Assembly (NCBI GenBank): GCA_964034945.1
Contig: OZ035961.1
Location: 25,955,684-26,019,683, forward strand
Direction: 5' to 3'
Origin: Chrysopilus asiliformis
Lineage: Eukaryota; Arthropoda; Insecta; Diptera; Rhagionidae
DNA length: 64,000 nucleotides
The translations under genes and the position numbers were made by a program. The notes under the pieces are model-generated. The model was not told the origin of the DNA. It ran no database searches and worked only from the letters and a program-made list of their open reading frames with translations. Below, one piece after another: positions 24,101 through 36,100 of this stretch. The number at the start of each line of letters is the position of its first letter. The stretch's first letter is position 1.

Positions 24101-27100
24101 AAAAAATCTTATTGAAAAGTTAGACTTCAAAGTGGAATTTTGCTACAACTTTTCGAATTTTGATACGAATATCACCATACGGGTTTTCAATATTTACCAG
24201 ATTGGCAATTTTAGCTTTTGTTATGTTTATATATAAGCTAAAATTTTATTCGTGCATAAACGTAGATTTTATATAAGAAAATCATGTACTGTTCACATCA
24301 GATATTTTTAAAAAAATATACGTTAATCTTTTGAAATATCTTTGGAAATATTCGACTTATTTTTATTATTCGGCCGAATGGAATAGTAAAAAAAGGGTCG
24401 AATATCGAATAGTAACCGAATATTTGTTGTAACTTTAATTAATAATGGATAAGAAAAAGGAAGGAAAAGAACCATCTTGCTATTTGAAAAAAATCATTCT
24501 GTTTATAGAAATCACCTGCGGCACATTTTATTCATATATTTTTTCCGTGGATTTTGATTTCTAAATTTGCACTGATGTTATGTTTTTTTTCTAAAGGAAT
24601 ACACAATTTTGCTTTCTCTGAATTTCCTTTTTTATTCGTCTGTGTACACTGAGAGAAAAGATAGTAAATTTAACTATTTTATAATGGGAAATCGGAACTA
24701 TTACTAAAATAATTAATTTTAATTACAAAAACAGTCAAAATCTACAGTTTCTATGAGAAATTTAACTTCTTAGTAGTAAAATTTACTATTTTGTAATGAA
24801 AATAACCTATTTTAGTGATAGTCTCCATTTCCTATTATAAAGTAGTTAGATTTACTATTTTTTTTCTCTGCGTGTAAGTCAATTATTTTAGTTACATAAC
24901 AATAAGTCAAAATTGTTAACTTGAAATGCTTGTAGGGTTAAATTATTGTTGGGTTACACAGTAGGGTGTATCGAAAAAAACGTTTTTTTTGGAAATTCAA
25001 AATTCCAAGTTGATAAAAAGTTGCCTCTGTGGACCCACATATACCACAAAAAAAATTGGATCAATTGAAAAATAATTAGGTCTCCCGCAGGAGGCCTACA
25101 GTTTTTTAATTTTCAAAAAAATGAAATTAAAAAAAAATTTTTTTGAATTAAAAATGAAATAACATCTTTTTAATTCAATACAAAAAACTCTACCTTAATA
25201 ATAAAATATTTAATTAATAATAAAACTTTTTATCAATTTTTTTTAAAATAATAAAACATCGTCATTCTTCGGAAAATGCTTTAAGTTTAAAAAATTTGCC
25301 GGAGACCTAGATGTTGCAATACAGTATTAGTTTTTTTATACTTAAATTTCACACTTTTTTGTAGACATTTTTCAACTTGGAAAAAAAATAATTTCATTTT
25401 TAATTAAAAAAAAAATTAAATTTCAATTTTTTGAACAAAATTATAAACTATAGGCCTCCTGCGGGAGACCTAATTATTTTTCAATTGATCCAATTTTTTT
25501 TGTGGTAAGTGGGTCCACAGAGACCAGTTTTTATCAACTTGAAATTTTGAATTTCCAAAAAAACGTTTTTTCGATACACCCTAGTACACAGAGAGAAAAA
25601 TATTCCTAAGACCACAAAAATTGTATGTTACAGTCAAAGTCCTCTAACTCGAAATCCCTGTAATTCGAATTTTCCTCTAACTCGAATTTTTTCTAACTCG
25701 AATTTCCTCTAACTCGAAACAATTTTGATGACAGCAGACAATTTGAGTTAAAGGACTTTTACTGTATTTGGAAAAAATTCGTTTCTTGTTTCACAATGAG
25801 AACAATTTGTATCTAATTTAGAAACAAATTTGTTTCTTACGAAATATTTGTTGCTACCTTCAGGATATTTTATCTCGCTTAAAAATAAATTGTATGGATT
25901 TAGGGTGCAAAATATAGGTCTACATTTGTGTGTAATTTGGAACTTTAGATTTTTATTCCGTGAATAAAATATGCATTACAAAAATTGTACATTTCAAATA
26001 AAATACACACATATATATTATTTATTATATTAATTTATTTGGTTGGCAAAAAGATAAAGCAAAAATCAATCGCGATTTGATACTGGAAAAGAGTAAAACT
26101 TAAAAATTCTATTGAAGTGGGTATTTCATAGTCATCGTTCCAATATGCGTTTTTTTTTGCAAAAACCTTGAACTTTAGTTCAAAATTCTCGTGAGTTCGG
26201 TCATAGTCGCCGCGGTCCAGAAAATCATTTAGCTTTTACTACACATATAACTTATCTGTAATTATATTCTATGTTTGCAGATTTCAAAAAAATAAAAAAT
26301 AAAATTTTGTTTACATTTTCCATCTAACTTATAACATAAAAAGGTTTAAGATTTTGTAAATGAATTTTATCCGCCATGTTCTTTGAATTCCCACGAAAAA
26401 TTCGTTTAAACTGGCAGCAATTCAACTTTCAAAAAAATATTGGAAGAAAATAAAAAGCATAAAATATAGATAAATTTTTCGGTTCGGTCGAGTTGACAAA
26501 AAGCTGTAGGTAGCCCGGCATAAAAACTTTTTACTGGATGATTTATCAAATTTGCCGGTGGCTAACCATTATGCACATAAAAAATGACTGGTTTAAACTT
26601 GGTGACTGAAAGCATTTAAACAGAAGCCCAATTTGGTAAATAGCCCTTGGCTACTGGTTAAATTCGAATCTGGTCATTTAAAATGAAGCATATTCATGGG
26701 AACTGGGTGTACGTTATTTGAAATACTGTGAGATCTTAACATGGATGTTGTGTAAGATATATCTACCACAGTCAAATCAACAATTGAATAGTTTCTAAAT
26801 TGTAATGTTGTTGTTGTTGTATTTTTTTCTGTAAACAACATCTGTGTTTCTTGAATATGTCGTGTCAAACGGATGGAAGCAGAAATTAATGCCAGCGGTC
26901 AAAAAAATGCTTGTTTCAACTCAACTATGCGATGCGGATCTATTCGTAAAACCTAATCCATGTGGTACTCTGAAAGATAGGCGTGATATAGCTTCGACTA
27001 CTTCACATGGATATAGCGTAGACGTAGAAGGCAGCAACAAATTAGGAGAACAGGTATTAAAATACAAATGAAACATACTTACATAAGGAAAAAGACCTCC

Positions 27101-30100
27101 GGAGCGATACGATCGGTGGTGGATTGAAACTCAGACCAAATATTCAGAAATTAAAAAAAAACGAAAAAAAATCGTGAAGTAAGAATTGAACTGGCAAGCA
27201 AAGGCTAATGTAACAAGCTTTTCGTAAGATCAGACCTCTGGAAAACGTCTCCGGGGCTAACCTACCCAAGCAAATCAAGATGACGGCCAGGAGTTGGAAG
27301 TGAAGTTGACTATGGTCTCTGGAAACTCGTTTTCGAAGTCCACGTTAGACCTGCGGTATTCCACTTGGTTTGCCACCAGAACCACCATTGATCAGCGGAC
27401 AGAAGCGAGTGGAAAATATGAAATTCCGGTTGTACTGACACTCGCTTTCTCGAAAAATTGGTAGTCGATGGGGCTATCTTACGATCAGATATTCTTGAAC
27501 GTTTCCAATTTATAAAGTCAGCATTACCACGACTACTAGCCATCATCTAAAATGCGCTGAGTGTGGTCCATCATATCTTGTGATCCTCATATCAACTTCT
27601 TTGCTATGCTTCGAATATGAATCGATCTTGAAGTGATCGAGGATCTGATCGGCTTTCGATCACTTCAGATGGGCTCCCTTTTTCCGATCAATTGGCATTC
27701 GTCGTATTCGAAAGTAGTCTAAAATTATATGAGCAAGTTTCGAAAATGTCTTGGCCAACAGTTCAGCGCATCACACCAAGTTACATCCATCCAGGGTTGT
27801 AACTCTTCTGACATGAAGTATATAATTCCATCGTGATGAGGAGTCAAAGATGATCAGCTTCGTTTGTTATGGCGGATTGAATAAGGCAATTATTGAAATT
27901 CTTTGAAGATTTTGTGGATTTTTTCGTCTTTTTTTTTGCTGTTTGATTATCTTCTTTTGACGTTTCAGTCTTTTCAAATCATTTGATTTAGTCGAAAAAA
28001 AGGCGGATAAAGCGGTTAACAGAGAAAATGAGCATTTAAAAGTGTATGGCATATGTAAAAATGGTGGGAAGATTTAGAAAATGCAAAGAAAAATAACAAA
28101 CTTCCATAGCTCCGTCTACCTGTTGTATGCCATTCATTGAGCATGAAGCATGGAACATGGAATTACAAGTTCATGGAGCTTGCAATCTTACATTAAAGCG
28201 TAGCTACTTTTGACTAGTACACTATTGAGATGTGGCTAAAACTCAAAACATTTAAGCTTGGGAAGATATTTTGCAATCACTGAATCCACCTTTTTCTATT
28301 ATTTATTGACTTTGACCTTCATTAGACGTAATGTGTTTTTGATTTTTAGTTATTCATGATGATTTTTTTGTATTAAACAGCGCAAAATTTTAATTCAATT
28401 TTTCAATGAAGCGCAAAATTAAAGCAAATTAAAAGGGAGTTTTTATACGCGACTTTTCAAGTTGAAGTTTTCCATATTTGATATTCGAGATAATTAACTA
28501 ATGAAGTAGTTAAGAAAATTTCCTGAATTTTTGGATCTAATTTACACTCGAGGTTTTTTTAAAAAAAAAAAAACGTGTAAATTTTTTCTCCCCTACAGGA
28601 GTTGGGGTCTCACAATAAATATTATTTTGTTTGTCATTACCAAAAATTTAGTAGATCTTCACTATTAACTGCGATTTCGCAAATGCACCGATGCGGTGGT
28701 TTGTGGAGTGGAGGATGTTTAGTATTTTTTACTTTTAGAAACCGATTTTGAACAACAAACCGATTTTGAGTTTAGTGATAAATCATATAGGAGTATACTA
28801 GATTTAGTATACTGTTTGTAACGTACCGAACGTGAACAAAATGAATCACAAAAAGGTGTTAGGGATGACAGAAGATTTTGATTTCCGCATGTTCGTCCAT
28901 TTGTCTGCCCGTCTTTCTGTCTGTCCATGAACATCACAACTTAAGAAACGATTGAGTTAAAGATTTGAAATTTTGTATAGTTACGTTTCTCGATAATGGC
29001 TACGAGCAAAATTGTAACCATTCCTTAACTCCTCCCAAATACAAACGAAACAGTTTTTGCAATTTTCTCAAAATTAGTAAGTCGCAAAAAATTTTCTCTG
29101 TTTAGAATAGGATTTTACATAACCGTTCCATACATCAAAATCCAATTGGACCACTCATTTCCCCTTCTCCCGTACAAATGGATTTTTTTAAATCTTCATA
29201 TGAATTTAAAACATCTGTTATTTCCTCGAAAACGGTGAGTCATATAACATACGCACCGTTTTTAAACATAAATATAAAAATATATATTTATATCATATTT
29301 ATATATAAAAAAAATTCAAACAAAAATGTTTAAACTAGGATTTCAAAAATTTTTTTTGGCGTGGTCTACGATCGTAGCCCATTTTAATTATGTTTTCGAA
29401 CATAGGTAGGTACTATTTTGTTATTTTGCGATCGGTCACAAGTCACTATCTGTTGTGACCATCGATTTTGATGTTTGCCCTGTGGCTTTTTTGTGAATGA
29501 GCAGCCATTTAGCATTCTTGATGGTGGATCACAAGAAAAGTATCAAAAAATTCACTTCAGTAGAATTTCAGAGTGGTGAATAATTTTCACAGTCGCTTTG
29601 TATTTATTCCGTTCAGTTTTTGGTTTTGCTATATTTAAAATCTTTGCAAATTAATGCAAATTATGAAAACCTGAACATTTTCTACAAAAATCATCTTTTA
29701 CCGCAAAAGGGTCTAACAATTTTCCAGAAATCGTCTCCCCTGCACTCTGGGGATACCGCGTTCTATTAAGGCCCGTTTGCGCGTATTATTCTTAAAAAAT
29801 TAAGTTGTGATTAGCCTTAGACCGTAGAAATTCTGGGACTGAAAAAATTTAAGGTGTACATAAGTTGCTAAGTTCCGTTGGTGGAAACGGCACTACATAG
29901 TATATATTGTTGTTTTTATCTTCTGATTTGCTCATGAGATGGTCATAATTTTGGCAATAATTGTGACCTTTCAAAAAAAAGGGGGGGGGGGGGAGTTGTG
30001 GGGGAGGAGAAATGTTTAATGCTTTGAAATGAATTGGAAATTAATACCAAAATTTTACAATTTTACAATTCTTCTAAAAAGGCAAAAAAAAAATTGGTTT

Positions 30101-33100
30101 CAAAACCTAATTGAACAATCCGGGATAGAAATTCAGGGATTCCGGTACACCATGCCTAATTCGGGACTGTTCCAACTAATCCGGGACGTATGGTCATTCA
30201 AGGTTTTATTGCATTGCCTACACGCAGAAAATTTTGGCATGCTATTAAGTTAAGCATCCGCTCTTTAATTCTAGTTTGCCGAAAAGTGCTCAAATCAAGA
30301 TTGACACGATATTATTTCAAGCATTAGTGCTCATATCAAGCACGGGTGCTTAAATTAAGCTTGTGGAAAGCTTGACTTAACACCGATTAGCTCATACTCG
30401 TTCCAAGCATTTGGCATGTTATTTACAGCATGACCGAAGTCTGTCTTAAATTAAGAATGGCAAGTTAAAATAGAACTTGTCGCTGTTATAACTGAGCACA
30501 ATTGATGGAACCGCCATACTCAAAGCAAACGAAGATCAAATTTAGCTAATAAGTTGAAATGTGCGTGCTTACTCTAAGTATGTAGTGCAGAAATCGAGTC
30601 CCTGCTGAGTAAAATGATATTGGCATACTTAAACTAAGCATGAATTGCAGGGACGTAGTTCATCACAGTGAAATGTCATCGTGTTAATAATAACATCGAC
30701 GTGCTAAACTGAGCAAGTGTTTATGCAATATACACTACATTGACATGCTAGAATAGTCAATAACATCGGCATGCTAGAACTAAGCATGAGATGTATGGAC
30801 GTATTTCAAATTAATATCGACATGGTTAAACTAAGCATGTGTTCATTTTCGGCGTGCTATAACTAAGCATGTGTTCCTGTGTTCCAGACCGGCGTGGTAG
30901 AACTAAGCATGGCTCCAGGTCGTTTTCATGAGTGATCATGAGATTCAAGTCATTTGGTACGTGATTGTCGACGAGGAAAGTTGTTTTTACTGTAAATTTT
31001 TCATATTGTAAATTTTTGAAAAGTGAAAAAACCACTAGTTGTGGATCATATCTAGGAGAAGAAATTGTTTTCGGGCTGCAATATTTTCCAAACAAAATTT
31101 ATAAAGCTCCTCAATGAAGATTTTCCGAAAAATTCCGAGCATTCTGATTTGATCCAGTATTTAAACGAAAATCCAAAGGTGAGTAAATATGCAACATGTG
31201 TTTTACATTTTCAAATTGATATTGACTTTCAATTCCAAAATACTAAAATAATTTTGTTTGTAATTTTAGAATCAGGCATTTTCATTGCTGTGAAACTTCT
31301 CCACTGGGTATTCAAACCGTCTTCCAGAGTCATTCTTCACAAAGATACTCCTAATCCATCAGAATTTTCATAAGAAGCCTACTCATCAAAAACATATTGA
31401 AACCTAGCAGCGGAAAATTTCTTCACAGGACAGCCAGGAACGTCAAATTACCCACATTTTATCCATTAATGATTTAAGTAACGTTGCCTTAATTATCTTG
31501 TCTTAATCTTTGCCTTAATTTTGTCTTGTGATAGTTTTTTGTAGGCTCGCTTAAGCCCGTGTTTATATTATTTTTTACTAAGTTAACAAAAATGATGTGA
31601 AATTTATAAATTTAATAAAAGATGTAAAAAATGTAAATTTTTTTTTTTAATTTTTTAAAAATTGGAGAAAGACGAGAGGAATGGAGTGAAAAGTGGATAA
31701 ATGGAAGGTGAGTATAGGGGAGAAGAGAAAAGGAAACGGCGAGAGTGATGAAAAGAGGTGAGATGAAGGGGAAGAAAACGTGAGAGGAAAGAGAGCAGAG
31801 GGAGGACAATTTAGAAAGGAAGCATGAGAAGTGCTTAATCTAAAAGTAAGCTAATACCAAAATGCTTGATTTAAAGCGACCAAAATGGTATAAGTAAGCA
31901 TTAAAACCTTAAAATAAGTATGCCTACAGTATAAAATTGTCTAATCAAGCATGACTAACATTCTTGAAACAATCTTGAATGCTTAGATGAAGCATGTCAA
32001 TCATTTTTAACTGCTTGTATTAATCCTTTAATGCTTAAACTAAGCACGCCGATTTCATATGTTGCTGGGCAATTTTTAACCTGGCATTCTTAAAATTATT
32101 ATGTACATGCTCAATTTAAGACTTGTAGTTAATAATGTAATGCTTGTAGTAAGAATGACATGCTTAGTATAAGAATGCGTTTTCTGAGAACTCACGTGCT
32201 ACTTTGAAGTTTTCAAGTATTAATTTAAGCACGTCCTGATTTTTACCATTTCAAACTTGGCGAGTTCACTTTAAGTTTCCCTCAGGTTTGGTGCAATAAT
32301 ATGCATGCCACGGTTTAAGTTAACACCCGATTATACTGAATGGATTTTTCTGCGTGTACAGTTTATTGTCTTCAACATAAAAATTTAAAAAATCTTTATT
32401 AGGTGATTTAATTATAAAATTGTTCATTATAACTTGATATTCACTTCCAAGTCTCCTTCTTGAACTTCGGTAAATGATTTCCAAACCGTTGGCCACATTA
32501 ATTTTTTACTAATTGGGGTTTTCATCCTCTGCCACCACTTTGTGACAATCATGCAAAGTTGTTGCGCGTCGAACATCACTAATAAGCAGTTAACTACTGG
32601 CAAACAACCGAATTGTATCAAAAAGTTACAGAAGAAGATATCAACCAGAAAAGGTGATTATCTCAACCCCATCAATCTCACTTACTTATCAATAAAAGGG
32701 GGAAACGTGAAGGATTGATAAATGGTGGATCATCTATTTTATAGCTTTTACAAGAAACTTTTGTAAAATTCTCACCCCTCTATCATTTTAAAATTTGCAC
32801 CCTGTTCCCGACAGGGGATGATTTCTTCATTCTGGCCGCCTAGATGTTTGACACAGCAAAACATAATTGTCCTTTAATCGGGCTGAAAATGAAACGTCAA
32901 TCAGGTGGAGTCGAATATACATTTATCTACTTCTAAAATTGAACTGCTGGTAGATATTTGAGCATAATAACGGTCGCTAAGACATTTATCGCAGTCGATT
33001 TCTTTTATTTTTGTTGACTGTTCGCTGCTCAAAGTTTTTTGAAAGTGTGTCTTTTACCGCGACTTTTCTGTCATCCGTCGCGCGAGATAAGCACAAAAAT

Positions 33101-36100
33101 AAAATCTGTCACGAGCACCTTTTCGACTCGTTAGATTTCTCGCCAGAATACTTTTCATTTGAATATTCATCTTTGACAGCAACTGAATGGTTGACTAGAA
33201 GCTAATCTGATCGAAATGATTTTTTCTTCTTCTCTAATCTTTACGCCAAACAACTTCTAGTTAAAAGTTCTTTGCGACCAAGAAACTTTCCTTATATACA
33301 TAAATATCGATACCGTTTAGCTGCCCTATTCTGTAGTTGAAAAATTCGTGACTTGAAAATAATTCAATAGATTGCTTCTGAATTGAAGCCATAGCAAATT
33401 TTATCAGATTTGATTTGTCGATTTAAAATTTAATTTATAAGCATATTCAGCAGCATTCATGTATAAAAAGCGCGTACAATAAATTTACCCGGTAGAGTGT
33501 TTTCCGACATACAACGTGATGGTATATCAGGTATTTTTTTCCAAGGAAATCGTTACAACTTCTGACAGTTTCCAGTGCGAATCATTGTCTATTCACTTAA
33601 AATATCGAGATATGATTACCACGCAAAATGAATGTAGTATGACGAGTGTGACTAACTTCCACCATGACTACATGACGAGAACGTTGTATTCCTATTTCTG
33701 TTCTTTTCCATTTCAACATGAGAAGTGACGATAGATAATTGGAATTTATGAAAAGGTGTGATGGCAGCAGACATTTTGCTTTTTGGAATGAAGTTTTGTG
33801 TATGTTTAATAGTATTTTGAGTGTTGAATTGTTTCACAGCATCTATTTTTAACATTTATTTTTAACATTTATGTTAATTCACTAAGCACAGTCGAAAATC
33901 TTTCGCATTTTCAAAAATGCACAAAAATATAAAATTCCTTTTTCTTGTTACCCGCTCTTCTGCAATTTTGCACGGATTGGGATCCGTTTTCACGCTAAGA
34001 GAAGTTACTTCTCATCAAGTTTGAATTAAAATCTATAATACCCATTTTCCTGCACGTTATAATTTTATGAAAAGTAAAACCCGAGTGTTGGATAAACAAC
34101 ACTCAAATAAAAATTTCAATCCGGACGAAGGTTTCGAGATTTTTCTGAACTTCTTCATTACAGAAAAGTTTAATCTGCGGTTTCTTTAGAAAAAGTCCTT
34201 TTGCCAAGACATTTTGGTTAAATAACGAATGGTTTTTGCAAAGAAAATATCATTTTTTTAAAGAAAGAAAATTTTTAACATATCCTCTTGCATTACGGAC
34301 AAAGTATTATTCCACTTTCCTGCACATATCATTTTAATTAATATTTTTTCTTGGCGACGATGCAACTCCTTGCACAGATCATACTGTTAGCTATAAATTT
34401 CTATAAAAAAAACCGCGCCGCTAAAAAATTGAAAAATTTACATAGGGTAAGGCCCCTGTTACACGGAGCAACTTTAAGCGGCAACTTTTCTTAATTATAG
34501 GCGCGAGAAGTGAGGGATGCGGTGGCTGATGTTGCCAGTTCCGAAAGTAGAAACAAGGCGGCAAAATACGCACACAAGCACAAAATCACAAAGAACGGGT
34601 TCGTTCTTCACACAACTTCACACACACATGAAACACTCACTGTGTAATATACAGAAGTTCCCGGCAACTTGTCTCCGCGTGTAGTACAAACGAGCAACTT
34701 TTTGTATCGTGTATCGGTTTAAGGCCTAACTATGATAGACATAAGAACGCATATGTAAATGTCAAATTCGCAACGAATGTTGACATACATAAGCTCTCAA
34801 CATAACAGCTAATCTTAATTTTACCTCAAGTGAAAATTAATATGGCCACAATATTATTAAATTCAAACTAAAATTTACTCTACTCTACTTCGGTCACAGC
34901 ACATTTTGCAATTTTTTCTCTCTAAATTGCAGTCTGTAGAATGTTATATTTTAGCGGAAAATTCATTCTTTTACTGCAATTTTACTGCAGTATTACTGCA
35001 ATTAATTTATGACATCCATCCATATTAAAAAAATATCAGTTGTGGTCAACACAAAACTTTCTTCTACAAAATCTACGACCCTGCGCAATTTACGCTAGAG
35101 CCCTGTCGCGTTGTCAACCAAAGACGACCTCCCAATAAATTGTTGGTTCATCCAAAAATATCAAAAACGTACAAAATTTGAGATAACTTGAGAACGGTAA
35201 AAGATATCAATTTACGGTAAATGGCAAAAATGTAGAAAATGTTAACATCTTTAATTATTCTTTGAAATGATTTGTCGTAAAACCGTTAGTTTGCAAATTA
35301 TTCGCAAAATATGATTTTTTACATATTAATGAAAATATCTCAATAACGGTAAAATATAACGGATAACGGTAAGAAACAAAATTGTGCAGAATGCCATTCT
35401 CATTAATTCATTTCATACATTCAGTCAGAAAAAACCCGTTAGTTTTCGAGATAATCGCAAAAAACTGTTTTTTTTGGAAATAACGGTTTATCTCGATAAC
35501 AGGTTGAGATATCGAATTATAGCTAAAGACAAAAGTGTGGGAAATTTTATTTTCTCCAAGTTTTGTCATACTTAAGGCCACTAAAAAACGCGTAGTTTGG
35601 GAGTAAATCGAGAAAAACGAAATTGCGATTTTTGAAAAACCGCCATTTTGGATACTTCCGGTTAACGGATTTCCACCAAAAGTTGATAGGATCGTCCCAT
35701 TTCAGGACCCAACATGCCTATAAAATTTCATGGCGCTAGCTCTATTAGTTTTTGAGAAATCTTGTACACAGACTGACAGACTGACAGACTGACAGACTGA
35801 CAGACTGACAGACTGACAGACTGACAGACTGACAGACTGACAGACTGACAGACTGACAGACTGACAGACTGACAGACTGACAGACTGACAGACTGACAGA
35901 CTGACAGACTGACAGACTGACAGACTGACAGACTGACAGACTGACAGACTGACAGACTGACAGACTGACAGACTGACAGACTGACAGACTGACAGACTGA
36001 CAGACTGACAGACTGACAGACTGACAGACTGACAGACTGACAGACTGACAGACTGACAGACTGACAGACTGACAGACTGACAGACTGACAGACTGACAGA

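Noticed and set aside
27310..27546. 78-codon minus-strand frame in a GC-richer part of intron 3
   Set aside because: No recognisable motif and no matching frame next to it.
34448..34730. Possible MITE with GGCC...GTTACACG ends
   Set aside because: The arms pair only in patches and no target duplication was seen, so it was not called as an element.
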